Positions 38,294 to 46,710 of a stretch of DNA of 64,000 nucleotides are shown here, one piece after another (position 1 is the first letter of the stretch; the number at the start of each line of letters is the position of its first letter). The DNA lies in assembly GCF_003254465.1 (NCBI RefSeq), contig NZ_QDFI01000003.1, positions 48,637-112,636 of the forward strand. The letters run 5' to 3'. This stretch comes from Meridianimarinicoccus zhengii. Its GTDB lineage: Bacteria; Pseudomonadota; Alphaproteobacteria; Rhodobacterales; Rhodobacteraceae. The notes beneath the pieces were generated by a model. The model was not told where the DNA came from. It was given only the letters and a program-made list of their open reading frames with translations, and searched no databases. The position numbers and the translations under genes were made by a program.

Positions 38294-39142
38294 CTACCGG
38301 CTGACGCCGAGCGCCGTGGCGTCGGTCTGTACCGCCGCCCAAAGCGCTTCCATCGCTTCGAGCGCCTCGGGCACTTCGGACGCGGCGGCATCGGCGCCGG
38401 TCAGGGTCAGCGTGTCGGCATGGCGGCCGACGAACTGCCCCGCCACCAGGATATAGGACCGTGGATTGGTCACCCGCAGCGCCACGATCAGCCGCACCAT
38501 CGGTTCAAGCTGTTCCTCCTGGCCCAGCGACAGCCCGATGATCGGCGCGTCGGCATGGGCCAGCGCCGAGATCAGTGCGTCGTGGTTCAGACCGATCTTG
38601 AGGTCGATATCCCAGCCATGGGTGCGGAACAGGTCCGCTGCCATGGACACGCCCAGCGTGTGGTCCTCCCCCGGTACCGGCGCGAAGACCGCGTGCCTCC
38701 GCTGCGGATCGAGCGAGATGGGAAACTCCGCGCGCAGGCCGTACATGATCCCGTAGACGCGCGCGATGGCGATCGTGACCTCGGCGAAGGTGGCGCGATC
38801 CTCGTCCCACCAGTCGCCCAGCCGCCGCGCCGCGGGCGCCAGCGCCCCGAGGTAAATCTGCTCCACCCCGATGCCCTGCGCGCGCAGCGCCATGACCTCG
38901 GACACGGCGGCGGTCGGGTCTGTTCCGGCCAGCGTCACGCAGAGCCGTTCGATCACCGGGTCGGGCAGGGGCCGCAGCGAATCGCGCAAGAGCTTGCGGC
39001 GCTCCGCCATGCGCGCGATCACCTCGCGGGCGAGCACTTGCAGCGCGCTCTCCGGCAGTCGCCCACCAAGCTGGGCGAAGCCGCGGCTCATTCTCTCGAA
39101 GCCGTTTGTGTCGAACAGGTTATCGGTGTTTTCGAATGCCAT
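38294..39142 (-). CDS. B12-binding/SCHIC-domain sensor protein (PpaA/AerR-like)
   Basis: About 282 residues. An N-terminal helical part is followed by a four-helix cap (LGDWWDEDRATFAEVTIAIARVYG) and a Rossmann-type cobalamin-binding fold (FAPVPGEDHTLG, DIDLKIGLNHDAL, PIIGLSLGQEEQLEPM). The D-x-H-x-x-G motif of base-off B12 enzymes is absent, as in PpaA/AerR proteins that sense redox or light through haem or cobalamin and control photosynthesis genes. No photosynthesis gene is in the window. Start at 39142 (GGGGAG upstream) is preferred over 39163 or 39220. Confidence 0.75.
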   Translation of the reverse strand: MAFENTDNLFDTNGFERMSRGFAQLGGRLPESALQVLAREVIARMAERRKLLRDSLRPLPDPVIERLCVTLAGTDPTAAVSEVMALRAQGIGVEQIYLGALAPAARRLGDWWDEDRATFAEVTIAIARVYGIMYGLRAEFPISLDPQRRHAVFAPVPGEDHTLGVSMAADLFRTHGWDIDLKIGLNHDALISALAHADAPIIGLSLGQEEQLEPMVRLIVALRVTNPRSYILVAGQFVGRHADTLTLTGADAAASEVPEALEAMEALWAAVQTDATALGVSR

Positions 39143-39353
39143 TGCGCGCTCCCCAGTTCGCATGTGACTTCCCGGCGGTGGTGTCGGCGCGGGCCTTGGC
39201 CTCCTGCCCTTGTGCGCCATCGTATGCCGAGCCGGACCCGACAGCGCCCAGCCTATACCGACTCCGCTTAAAAAGTGAACGAAAATAGGAGCTTGTAAGA
39301 TTTATTAGACATCTGCTGTCAAAGGAAAGTTACACGTCCTTTCGGCACGTAAA

Positions 39354-39376
39354 CGCCCCCCGCATGTGCGGGGGCG
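39354..39376 (-). terminator. Terminator-like hairpin after the PQQ dehydrogenase gene
   Basis: Stem of about nine base pairs (CCCCCGCA with TGCGGGGG) with a two-base loop, followed on the minus strand by a short T-run; it begins about 29 bases beyond the dehydrogenase stop. A smaller hairpin (GTCAGA/TCTGAC) lies between the two. The rest of 39143-39404 shows no gene. Confidence 0.6.
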
Positions 39377-39404
39377 CCTGTCAGATTTGTCTGACGCCGT
39401 TCTG

Positions 39405-41171
39405 TCAGTTCGCCGAGGCAAGTTCCTTGGGCAGGCGGAAGGTCCACAGCAGGCCGCCCTGGTTGAGGTAGTTCACCTTCGACGCGACCTCCCCGCCCCA
39501 AAGCGGCACGGCCCCGCCCCAGCCCGAGATGACCGAGACATACTGCTCGCCGTCCTGTTCCCAGGTGATGGGCTGGCCGACGATGCCGGAGCCGGTCTGG
39601 AAAGACCACAGCTTCTCGCCCGTCTCGTCGTCGAGCGCGACGAACTCTCCCTCGGGCGTGCCGAAGAACACCAGCCCCCCCGCCGTGGTCATCACACCAC
39701 CCCAGAGTGGCGCGGGGTTCTGGTACTCCCATTTCCATTCGCCGGTGACGGGATCGATTGCCTTCAGGCTGCCGATGAAGTCTTCGAACACCGGCTTGAT
39801 GGTGAAACCCGCGCCAAGATAAGCCGCGCCCTTCTTGTAGGTGATCGGCTCGTTCCAGATATCCATGCCCCATTCGTTCGAGGGCACGTAGAACAGGCCC
39901 GTGCGCTGGCTGAAGGCCATCGGCTGCCAGTTCTTGCCGCCAAGGAAGGACGGCGCGGACCAGACCGTTTCGCCCTTGGCGCCATCGGCCGCCGCGGCGG
40001 GGTTCCCCGGGCGGGCTTCCTCGATGAAGATCGGGCGGCCGGTGTCGTCGATCCCTTCGGCCCAGGTGATGTCGCGCACGAAAGGCCAGGCATCGATGAA
40101 GGCCCCGTCTTCGCGGTTCAGGACGTAGAAGAAACCGTTGCGGTCGGCAGTGGCGAACTTGCGGTTGCCGTCTTGGTCGGTGAAGGCCACGACCTCGTTC
40201 ACGCCGTCGAAATCCCAGCCCTCGCGCGGGGTCGTCTGGAAATGCCACTTGATCTCGCCCGTCGCCGGGTCGAGCGCCACGCGCGACGCGGCATAGAGGT
40301 TGTCGCCGGAATTGTCCGGCTTCGGTTCGCCCGCGCCACGCAGGTGGCTGTTCCAGGGCGCCGGGTTGCCCGCGCCGAAGATCAGCGTGTCCGTGTCGGC
40401 GTCATAGGAACCGCCGAGCCAGGTCGCCCCGCCGCCGGTCTTCCACATGTCACCCGGCCAGGTCGCGTTCAGCGTGCCGGTCATCGTGGACGGCTCGCCC
40501 TTGTAGGTGCCCATGTGGCCTTCGATCATCGGGCGGGTCCAGACCAGTTCGCCCGTTTCCGCGTCACGCGCCTGCACTTCGCCCACGATGCCGAATTCGC
40601 CGCCCGAGTTGCCGGTGATGACCAGCCCGTTCACGACGATGGGCGCGGCGGTGTAACTGTAGCCTTCCTTGTACTCGGCGATCTTGTCGCGCCACACCAC
40701 GTCGCCGGTCTTAAGGTCCAGCGCGACGATGCGGGCGTCGAGCGTGCCGAAGAAGAACTTGTCGCCATAGATCGCGCCGCCCCGGTTCACCACGTCGCAG
40801 CAGGGCAGGATGCCTTCGGGCAGGCGGGCGTCGTATTGCCAGATTTCGCGGCCCGTGGCGATGTCGATGGCATAGACGCGGCTGTAGGAGCCGGTGATGT
40901 ACATGATCCCGTCATAGACCAGCGGCTGCGTTTCCTGCCCGCGCTGCTTTTCACCACCGAGGCTGAACGCCCAGGCGGGCACGAGATTGGCCACGTTGTC
41001 CTTGTTCAGCATGTCCAGCGGGCTGTAGCGCTGCAGGTGGCGGCCCATGCCGTTGGTGACGACCTGGTGGGTGGTCATCTGGTCGTTGGCAAGGTCTTCC
41101 TCGGTGACCTGGGCGAAGGCCGGGGACGAGGCCAGAAGCCCCAGCACGGCGGCGGCGACAAAGCGGTTCAT
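39405..41171 (-). CDS. PQQ-dependent alcohol dehydrogenase, lanthanide-type active site
   Basis: A 588-residue periplasmic quinoprotein of the methanol/ethanol dehydrogenase family with signal peptide ending AFAQ. Visible: adjacent Cys124-Cys125 (disulfide over PQQ), metal-ligand Glu in GGEFGIVG (about 192), Asn in GAGNPAPWN (about 269), catalytic Asp in GWDFDG (Asp320) plus the extra Asp322. The D-x-D pair is the published marker of lanthanide-dependent enzymes (XoxF, ExaF/PedH); calcium enzymes have Ala or Ser at the second position. Start at 41171 follows GGGAGGA. It oxidises primary alcohols and passes electrons to cytochrome c such as PedF. Ethanol-type versus methanol-type substrate cannot be decided by eye. 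Confidence 0.93.
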   Translation of the reverse strand: MNRFVAAAVLGLLASSPAFAQVTEEDLANDQMTTHQVVTNGMGRHLQRYSPLDMLNKDNVANLVPAWAFSLGGEKQRGQETQPLVYDGIMYITGSYSRVYAIDIATGREIWQYDARLPEGILPCCDVVNRGGAIYGDKFFFGTLDARIVALDLKTGDVVWRDKIAEYKEGYSYTAAPIVVNGLVITGNSGGEFGIVGEVQARDAETGELVWTRPMIEGHMGTYKGEPSTMTGTLNATWPGDMWKTGGGATWLGGSYDADTDTLIFGAGNPAPWNSHLRGAGEPKPDNSGDNLYAASRVALDPATGEIKWHFQTTPREGWDFDGVNEVVAFTDQDGNRKFATADRNGFFYVLNREDGAFIDAWPFVRDITWAEGIDDTGRPIFIEEARPGNPAAAADGAKGETVWSAPSFLGGKNWQPMAFSQRTGLFYVPSNEWGMDIWNEPITYKKGAAYLGAGFTIKPVFEDFIGSLKAIDPVTGEWKWEYQNPAPLWGGVMTTAGGLVFFGTPEGEFVALDDETGEKLWSFQTGSGIVGQPITWEQDGEQYVSVISGWGGAVPLWGGEVASKVNYLNQGGLLWTFRLPKELASAN

Positions 41172-41500
41172 ATGTTCCTCCCAGAACATGGCTCCGGCGT
41201 GAACGTACCCACGCCCGGTTCATGCCGCTGACCATACGGAGGCCCGCGCCGAGCCCGCAACGCGCCAAAGGTCGTAAGACCATGGCGTCGTTGACGGGCG
41301 CGATTTTCTGTCCTCGGATCGCGCAAGGGTTTGGCATTCAATCGGAATCGAAGGGCGCCGGCGGCGACCGTCATGGCCGTGCGAAGCCGCCGCCCCACGG
41401 AGCGGCAGCGGCCATGCGTCCATACCGTGTCGATCCTGCCCCGTCGGTGCCGGGTGCGGCGGCTGTCGCGGCGACCGGCGAACCAGCCGCCGGGCAGGGG
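41172..41500. other. Intergenic promoter region of the PQQ dehydrogenase
   Basis: A 329-base stretch without a gene. It carries the predicted regulon box at 41263-41277 and the ribosome-binding site of the dehydrogenase. I see nothing else that I can name. Confidence 0.6.
41263..41277 (-). promoter_or_regulatory. Predicted PQQ-regulon box, alcohol dehydrogenase copy
   Basis: On the minus strand TTACGACCTTTGGCG, about 91 bases before the dehydrogenase start and in the same orientation as the copies before the DUF779 and Sel1 genes. Confidence 0.55.
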
Positions 41501-42037
41501 TCAGAAGAGCGGGGCGTATTTCCAGGTGTCGGCATCCGGCGTGACCTCGTCCAGGTCGTAGCCGGCCGATTGCAGCCGCTGCGCGACAGGCAGCCCGTCG
41601 CGGGCGGCCTCATCCACCAGCGCGCGGCCTGCCGCGGTGTCCTGCGCCACGCCGTGGCCGCGGATCAGGTCCAGCCCGCGGTTGAACTTGCCCACCGGGT
41701 CGCCAAGCTCCGCCGCGCGGCGGTTCCATTCGGCGGCCGCATCGGGGTTGTAATCGCCCCCCAACCCGTTGGCGTCGAGCTGGCTCATCCATGTCATCGC
41801 TCCGGTCCAGCCCGCCTCGGCGCAGTTTTCGAACAGCGTCCGCGCCTTGTCATGGTCGCCGGACTTGGTCAGCATGTAACCGGTCGAACACAGCACCATG
41901 CCCGTTTCGCCCCGTTCGGCGCGGTCGAGCATGGATTGCCACGTCATCTCGTCGGGGTTCAGCGTGCCGTGGGGGTCGTCTTCGGCGAGCGCCGGGACGG
42001 CAGTCAGTGCCACGCAAAGGATCAGGATGGGTCGCAT
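41501..42037 (-). CDS. Sel1-repeat periplasmic protein of the PQQ cluster
   Basis: A 178-residue protein with signal peptide (MRPILILCVALTAVPALA) and tandem Sel1/TPR-like helices (GAMTWMSQLDANGLGGDY, AAAEWNRRAAELGDPVGKFNRGLDLIRGHG, ALVDEAARDGLPVAQRL). Such proteins usually scaffold complexes. Function in alcohol oxidation unknown, but it lies within the cluster and has its own regulon box. Start at 42037 follows CGGAGGA. Confidence 0.72.
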   Translation of the reverse strand: MRPILILCVALTAVPALAEDDPHGTLNPDEMTWQSMLDRAERGETGMVLCSTGYMLTKSGDHDKARTLFENCAEAGWTGAMTWMSQLDANGLGGDYNPDAAAEWNRRAAELGDPVGKFNRGLDLIRGHGVAQDTAAGRALVDEAARDGLPVAQRLQSAGYDLDEVTPDADTWKYAPLF

Positions 42038-42087
42038 GTCGGTCCTCCGTTCGGTGCAGTCTAGCAGATCGCTGCGTGCCGTGGGGC

Positions 42088-42102
42088 CGACCATGGTCGT
42101 AG
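42088..42102 (-). promoter_or_regulatory. Predicted PQQ-regulon box, Sel1 gene copy
   Basis: On the minus strand CTACGACCATGGTCG; the inner CGACCATGGTCG is a perfect 12-base palindrome. It sits in the 66-base gap between the ABC permease stop and the Sel1 gene, 50 bases before that start, so the Sel1 gene probably has its own promoter. Confidence 0.6.
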
Positions 42103-42103
42103 A

Positions 42104-42910
42104 TCACCCCTTGCGCCTGATCAGCCCGCGCGCGGGGTCGTAGCCCCAAAGGGCAAGGCCCATGAACGCCATCCCGGCCAGCAGCACCCACAGCAAGGCA
42201 GGGCCGTTGAACTCGCGGTAGAGCGCGAAGCGGATCAGTTCGACCGCGTGGGTGAAGGGGTTCGCGGCGCAGATGTCGTGCAGCAGGCGCGAGGCTTCGG
42301 CCATCTTCCACAGCGGGTAGAGCGCGGAAGACAGGAAGAACATCGGAAAGATCACGAAGTTCATCACGCCCGCGAAGTTTTCCAGCTGCCTGATGAGGCT
42401 CGACAGCGCCAGCCCGAGCGCGCCGAGCATCAGCCCCGCGACCACAAGCGCGGGCAGGAGCGTGATGTATCCCGGCCACGCGACGCGGAACCCGAACAGC
42501 CCCGCGATGATCAGGAACGCATAGACCTGCAGCACCGAGATCACGGTGGACCCGGCGAGTTTGCAAAAGAGCAGCCACCAGCGTGGCAGGGGCGCCGTGA
42601 GCAGAAGCCGCATGGACCCCATTTCCCGGTCATAGACGAGGCTGAGCGACGATTGCATGCCGTTGAACAGCAGGATCATGCCGCAAAGGCCTGGCACGAT
42701 ATACGTCTCGTAGGTCATGTAGGTTTGGTAGGGCGGCGTGATCGACAGCCCCAGCGCCGCGCGGAACCCGGCGGCGAAGACCAGCAGCCACACCAGCGGG
42801 CGGACAAGGGCAGCGATGAACCGTTCGCGCTGGTGCACGAAGCGCAGCGCCTCGCGCCAGACGATGGCGCGCAGCGCGATGAGATAGGCGTCAGAGCGCG
42901 GGATCGGCAT
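42104..42910 (-). CDS. ABC-2 type permease of the PQQ alcohol system (PedC-like)
   Basis: A 268-residue ABC-2 permease with six membrane segments and the family region YDREMGSMRLLLTAPLPRWWLL (key residues Arg and Glu of the ABC-2 signature). In quinoprotein ethanol clusters this permease is paired with a dedicated ATPase, binding protein and beta-propeller protein; the exported or imported molecule is not known. Its start overlaps the end of the ATPase gene by 20 bases. Confidence 0.83.
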   Translation of the reverse strand: MPIPRSDAYLIALRAIVWREALRFVHQRERFIAALVRPLVWLLVFAAGFRAALGLSITPPYQTYMTYETYIVPGLCGMILLFNGMQSSLSLVYDREMGSMRLLLTAPLPRWWLLFCKLAGSTVISVLQVYAFLIIAGLFGFRVAWPGYITLLPALVVAGLMLGALGLALSSLIRQLENFAGVMNFVIFPMFFLSSALYPLWKMAEASRLLHDICAANPFTHAVELIRFALYREFNGPALLWVLLAGMAFMGLALWGYDPARGLIRRKG

Positions 42911-43640
42911 CGCGCGGCGCTCCGGTCAGGGTCAGGAAGGCGGTCTTGAGATCGCCGCCCGCCATCGTTTCGCGTGCGAAACCGTCGCCAAGGATGCGGC
43001 CTTGGTGCAGGATCACGAGCCGGTCCTCGGACCGCACTTCGTCCGTCAGGTGCGTGGCCCAGAGCACCGTCAGACCGTCGTCGGCGCAGAGCCGATGGAC
43101 ATGGTCGGTGATCCCCGCGCGGGTCGCGGCATCCAGCCCCACGGTCGGTTCATCGAGCAGCAGAACGCGGGGGCTATGGAGCAAAGCGCGGGCGATTTCC
43201 GTGCGGCGCCGGTGCCCGCCGTTGAGGTTGCGCGCCCGTTCATGGGCGCGTTCCCGCATCGCCATCCGGTCGAGTGCCGCATCGATCCGGGCGTCGGCAT
43301 CGCGCCCCGAAATCCCGTGCAAGGCGCTGAAATAGCGCAGGTTCTGGCGCACGCTGAGGTCGAGGTCCAGCGTGGTCTGCTGGAACACCACGCCCATCTG
43401 CGCCAATGCCGCGCGGGGGGTGTGGGCGAGGTCATGCCCCGCGACGGTGATGGTCCCGTCGCGGGTGGTGAAGAGCCGCGTGAGCAGGCCGAAGAGCGTA
43501 GATTTCCCAGCCCCGTTCGGCCCCAGAAGTGCCCCGAAGCTGCCCGCCGCAAGCGTGAAGGATACGTCCTGCAACGCCCGCCTGGGTCCGTAGGAAAACG
43601 AGAGATTCCGGACGCTTAGACCGGCTGCATTGCCCGTCAC
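42891..43640 (-). CDS. ABC ATPase of the PQQ alcohol system
   Basis: A 249-residue ATPase with Walker A GPNGAGKST, Q-loop VVFQQTTLDLDL, a signature that reads LNGGHRRR instead of LSGGQ, and Walker B VLLLDEPTVGLD. The altered signature (Asn for Ser) resembles that of other ATPases of this exporter type. Its start overlaps the stop of the small protein gene (ATGA), and it forms a complex with the permease at 42104. Confidence 0.87.
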   Translation of the reverse strand: MTGNAAGLSVRNLSFSYGPRRALQDVSFTLAAGSFGALLGPNGAGKSTLFGLLTRLFTTRDGTITVAGHDLAHTPRAALAQMGVVFQQTTLDLDLSVRQNLRYFSALHGISGRDADARIDAALDRMAMRERAHERARNLNGGHRRRTEIARALLHSPRVLLLDEPTVGLDAATRAGITDHVHRLCADDGLTVLWATHLTDEVRSEDRLVILHQGRILGDGFARETMAGGDLKTAFLTLTGAPRDADPAL

Positions 43641-44083
43641 TGGATGGTGATGGCGATGCGCTGGGTTTCGCCGGTGGAGTTCGGGATGCGCAGGAAATAC
43701 TCGCCCGGCTTGATGGCGACGAAGCTGACTTCCATGGTCCCGGCGTCGTCGAATTCGATGCTGTTCAGCCCGATGGGCCGGATTTCCAGATCGTTCACGA
43801 CGATCTCGTTGATCCAGATGGCGTGGAAGAACCCGGCCCCTTCGAGCGCCAGTTCCGCGCTGCCATCCCCTTGGATTTCAAAGGAATAATATGTACCTGA
43901 CGTCAGCACCCATGGCGCGTCGGCAAGCGGCATGCCCGACGACAGTGTGATGGGGGGCAGTTCGGCACGGTTTTCCGAGGACAGGATCCCGGCCCGGCCC
44001 CACGTGTCGCGGGGCGATCCGTCGGCGAGCGCGAGGGCGGGGAGGGCGGCCAGCAGGGCGGCAGCGGCGAGGGTCGTTTTCAT
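43637..44083 (-). CDS. Small periplasmic protein of the PQQ cluster, unknown function
   Basis: A 148-residue protein with signal peptide (cleavage after ALA) and a beta-rich mature domain without a motif I can assign; ILSSENRAELPPITLSSGMPLADAPW and KPGEYFLRIP are the most conserved-looking parts. No Cys-His-Met set for copper is evident, though the beta pattern is cupredoxin-like. It is translationally coupled to the ATPase gene. Upstream lie three CATATGA repeats (44116-44144). Confidence 0.65.
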   Translation of the reverse strand: MKTTLAAAALLAALPALALADGSPRDTWGRAGILSSENRAELPPITLSSGMPLADAPWVLTSGTYYSFEIQGDGSAELALEGAGFFHAIWINEIVVNDLEIRPIGLNSIEFDDAGTMEVSFVAIKPGEYFLRIPNSTGETQRIAITIQ

Positions 44084-44115
44084 CGTATTCTCCGGTATTT
44101 GGCGTGTATGAATCG

Positions 44116-44144
44116 CATATGAAAATCATATGACTTTCATATGA
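44116..44144. repeat. Three CATATGA direct repeats at exact 11-base spacing
   Basis: CATATGA occurs at 44116, 44127 and 44138, i.e. one per DNA helical turn on the same face, in the 85-base gap between the YVTN gene and the small protein gene. Neighbouring copies also form inverted repeats because CATATG is a palindrome. This looks like a cooperative operator. Confidence 0.6.
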
Positions 44145-44168
44145 GTCGTTTGGGCAGATCGGGGCCCG

Positions 44169-45140
44169 TCACGGCCGCATCGCGGCGCCCCATGGGAAGC
44201 GGCCCACCTTGATCGACTTGACGGGTTCGCGTGACGCCACGTCGATGACGGTCACGTCGCCGGACACGCCGTTGGTGGTGAACAGCAGGTCCTTGTCGGG
44301 CGAGAACGCCATGTGCCAGACGCGGCGGCCGACGAGCAGGTAGTCCTCCACCTCGTAGGTGTCGGCGTTGACCACGGCGACGTGGTTGGCCGGCCCCAGC
44401 GCCACGAAGGCATGGGTGTCGCCCTTGGTGAACTTGAAGCCCACGGGTTGCACGCGGTCGGGGTGGATGCCGTCGATCTCGAACCCGATCTTGGCCTTCT
44501 CGGCCTGGGTCGCGGCGTCGAACACGGTGATCGTGCCGCCGATTTCGGAACTGACCCACATCTCGGTGCCGTCCTTGACGAATTCGGCGTGGCGCGGGCG
44601 GCTGTCCACCAGCGTGTTGGCGAAGAGCGACTGGGTTTCGGTGTCGATCCAGTGCGCCATGTTGGTGGTTTCCGACGTGGTGATCGCCACCTTGCCATCG
44701 GGGCTGACGGCCATGCCTTCGGGTTCGATGCCGACGTTGATCTGCGCGACCACGGTGCGGGTTTCGGTATCCACCACGGTGGTGATCGCGTCGTCTTCGT
44801 TGGCGATGTAGAGGTGCCGGTTGTCGGGCGCGAGCGCGAACTGTTCCGGGTCTTCGCCCGAGGGCAGGTCGTGCATGATTTCGCCGGTGTCGGGGTCCAT
44901 CACCTGCACCGCGTCGCTGTCGGAGGCGCAGATGTAGACCACGCTGTAATCGTGGCTGAAGATGATGCCGCGCGGGCGTTCGCCGGTGGGGATGGTGCGC
45001 GTGACCTCCAGCGTGTCCACGTCGATCACGCTGATGCTGTCGTCCTTTTCGTTGGTCACCCAGATCTCGGCCGCAAGCGACGGGGTGGCGGCGAGGATGA
45101 GGGTGAGCGCGGTCAGTGGGCCCTTGAGGGGGATCGTCAT
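44169..45140 (-). CDS. YVTN-type beta-propeller protein of the PQQ system
   Basis: A 323-residue periplasmic seven-bladed propeller with signal peptide (cleavage after LAA). Blades repeat the pattern DVDTLEVTRTIPTGERPRG, VVDTETRTVVAQINVG and VIDVASREPVKSIKVG. This family (PQQ-dependent catabolism-associated beta-propeller) accompanies the ABC genes in quinoprotein ethanol clusters; its biochemical role is not known to me. Start preceded by AGGAG. Confidence 0.85.
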   Translation of the reverse strand: MTIPLKGPLTALTLILAATPSLAAEIWVTNEKDDSISVIDVDTLEVTRTIPTGERPRGIIFSHDYSVVYICASDSDAVQVMDPDTGEIMHDLPSGEDPEQFALAPDNRHLYIANEDDAITTVVDTETRTVVAQINVGIEPEGMAVSPDGKVAITTSETTNMAHWIDTETQSLFANTLVDSRPRHAEFVKDGTEMWVSSEIGGTITVFDAATQAEKAKIGFEIDGIHPDRVQPVGFKFTKGDTHAFVALGPANHVAVVNADTYEVEDYLLVGRRVWHMAFSPDKDLLFTTNGVSGDVTVIDVASREPVKSIKVGRFPWGAAMRP

Positions 45141-45164
45141 GGGGCGGTCTCCTGTGGGATGGGA

Positions 45165-46334
45165 TCAGTCGGCGAAGGCGGTGCAGGCGGTTTCCGGTTC
45201 GTCCACGCCCAGCGTGTCAAGCTCGGTCACGCGGTGCAGGAAGCCTTCGACCGGGGCGAGGGTGACGAGCGCGCGGGGATGCACCACCGGGACCGGCTGG
45301 CGCAACTGGCCGTTCCAGTGGCGGAAGCTGAGCGCGCGGCCCTTGAACCCGTCGAGCCGGAAATCGTCCGACAGCAGGAAGGCGCGCAGGGTCGCCGGGT
45401 CGGCGCTGTTGGTGCGGGTCACGGCCTCGCCGATGCTGCGCAGGGCGGTCCAGGCGCCGTAGTCTTCGTCGCGCATGGACCGGCCCTGCATATCCTCGAA
45501 CCGGTTCTGCAACTGCACGGCGGCCCATTGTTCGAGCACGGGGGACCATGTGCGGGGCGACATGCCGACGCTGCCCGCAACGGGGCGCGGTTCCCACGTG
45601 TTGTAGAGGATGTATTCGCCGAAATCCCCGATCTCGTCAGCGACGACCAGCACGTCGTAATCGCCGAAGCCTTGGGTGAAGAGCGGCACCTCGGTCGCGG
45701 CGGAGCGGCGCATGTCGGCGTCGAAGGCCCATGTCTCGCGGGCGCGGATCTCCAGCCCAAACTTGGTGGCGGAGCGGTCGAGCGCGGCTTCATAGGCCAG
45801 ATCGTCCGGGTGGGTGCCCACGATGGCGACGATGTCGGTCCAGCGTTTCTGCATCAGCACCTGCATCAGCGCGTCGGTGCGCATGGCGGTGCTGGCGATG
45901 GTGTGCAGCACGTTGGCGCGGCAGTCGGCGTCGCGCAGGGTCACGTCGGGTGCGGTGGAGTTGAAGATCAGCGCGCCCGCGGCTTCGGGCAGGTCCGCGA
46001 TGGCCAGAAGCGTGTCGGCGGGGGCGTCGAGGATCAGGAAGGGCGACGCGGCAAGCGCGGCGCGGGCGGTCGACAGCACGTCGCCATCGGGTTCGACCGA
46101 CACCACGTCGAGCGCATAGCGGTGGCCCATGAACTGCCCGGTGGTCAGGTTGTCCGCCAGTGCCGTGCGCGCGCCGGCGATCCCGAGATCGTCCGGGTCC
46201 GGGTCGAGGTTCGACAGGACCGGCGGCGCGACCTGTTCGGCCCGCAGATAGGTCACGGGGATGTCGATATTCGCCTGCGCCGTTCCCGCGGCGGTCAGGC
46301 CGAGCGCGAGCGCGCCGGAAAAGATAAGTCGCAT
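45165..46334 (-). CDS. ABC-type branched-chain-like binding protein of the PQQ alcohol system
   Basis: A 389-residue peripla_BP_6-type protein with signal peptide (cleavage near AQA). It corresponds to the binding protein typical of PQQ-dependent alcohol clusters, usually next to the beta-propeller and ABC-2 genes as here. Visible: IDIPVTYLRAEQVAPPVLSN at the mature start and VVADEIGDFGEYILYNTW. First gene of the minus-strand operon running to about 42104; GGGAGGA precedes the start. Confidence 0.83.
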   Translation of the reverse strand: MRLIFSGALALGLTAAGTAQANIDIPVTYLRAEQVAPPVLSNLDPDPDDLGIAGARTALADNLTTGQFMGHRYALDVVSVEPDGDVLSTARAALAASPFLILDAPADTLLAIADLPEAAGALIFNSTAPDVTLRDADCRANVLHTIASTAMRTDALMQVLMQKRWTDIVAIVGTHPDDLAYEAALDRSATKFGLEIRARETWAFDADMRRSAATEVPLFTQGFGDYDVLVVADEIGDFGEYILYNTWEPRPVAGSVGMSPRTWSPVLEQWAAVQLQNRFEDMQGRSMRDEDYGAWTALRSIGEAVTRTNSADPATLRAFLLSDDFRLDGFKGRALSFRHWNGQLRQPVPVVHPRALVTLAPVEGFLHRVTELDTLGVDEPETACTAFAD

Positions 46335-46481
46335 GTCCGTCCTCCCGCAGCCGACGTTACCGGCGGGTCCGGGTCACGCCATTGGACCAAGGTCGGGCAG
46401 GTGCGGGTCCGCGCGCGGCGCCGTGAGCGGGCAGGCGTTGAATCCCTGGGCCGCGGCGGGGTGCGGCCCGCGGCGCGGCCC

Positions 46482-46496
46482 CAACCAAAGTCGCAT
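46482..46496 (-). promoter_or_regulatory. Predicted PQQ-regulon box, divergent binding-protein/moxJ promoter
   Basis: On the minus strand ATGCGACTTTGGTTG, between the divergent binding-protein operon and the pedF scar/moxJ-like gene; it is 147 bases from the former and 67 from the latter. One arm of the palindrome is imperfect. Confidence 0.45.
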
Positions 46497-46563
46497 AGGC
46501 CGCGGTCGGGCCGCGCCGGTACTGTCGCGGCAAGCCAAGGACACGCCCCGAGGAGGCCACCCG

Positions 46564-46710
46564 ATGCCGTTCACGCCCCGCGCTGCGACCCCGCGCTTCC
46601 TGTCCGTCCTGGTGCTTGCGGGGGTCTGTGCCGCCGCGGCGCTGGCCCATGGCGACGTGGCGCTGCAGCATCCTCACCGTCGGCGTCTCGGCCGCGCAGC
46701 GAGGCGCGCC
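46564..46710 (+). pseudogene. pedF: Deletion scar of a second pedF gene
   Basis: The first part (RFLSVLVLAGVCAAAALAHGDVAL) matches the signal-peptide region of intact PedF (1809), nearly base for base from 46594 to about 46671. It then jumps to the last bases of pedF (ATCCTCACCGTCGG...TCTCGGCCGCGCAG, as at 2475-2504), with about 560 bases missing. In the intact gene the repeat CGCCGCAG occurs at both deletion ends (1906 and 2465), suggesting slippage or recombination between them. The pedF stop TGA has become CGA, and the 3' remnant is out of frame. The ribosome-binding site (GAGGAGG) is retained. Confidence 0.85.

Noticed and set aside
36985..38304. 439-codon plus-strand frame opposite the NosR-like gene
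   Set aside because: Shadow frame; composition atypical for protein and the minus strand encodes clear iron-sulfur motifs.
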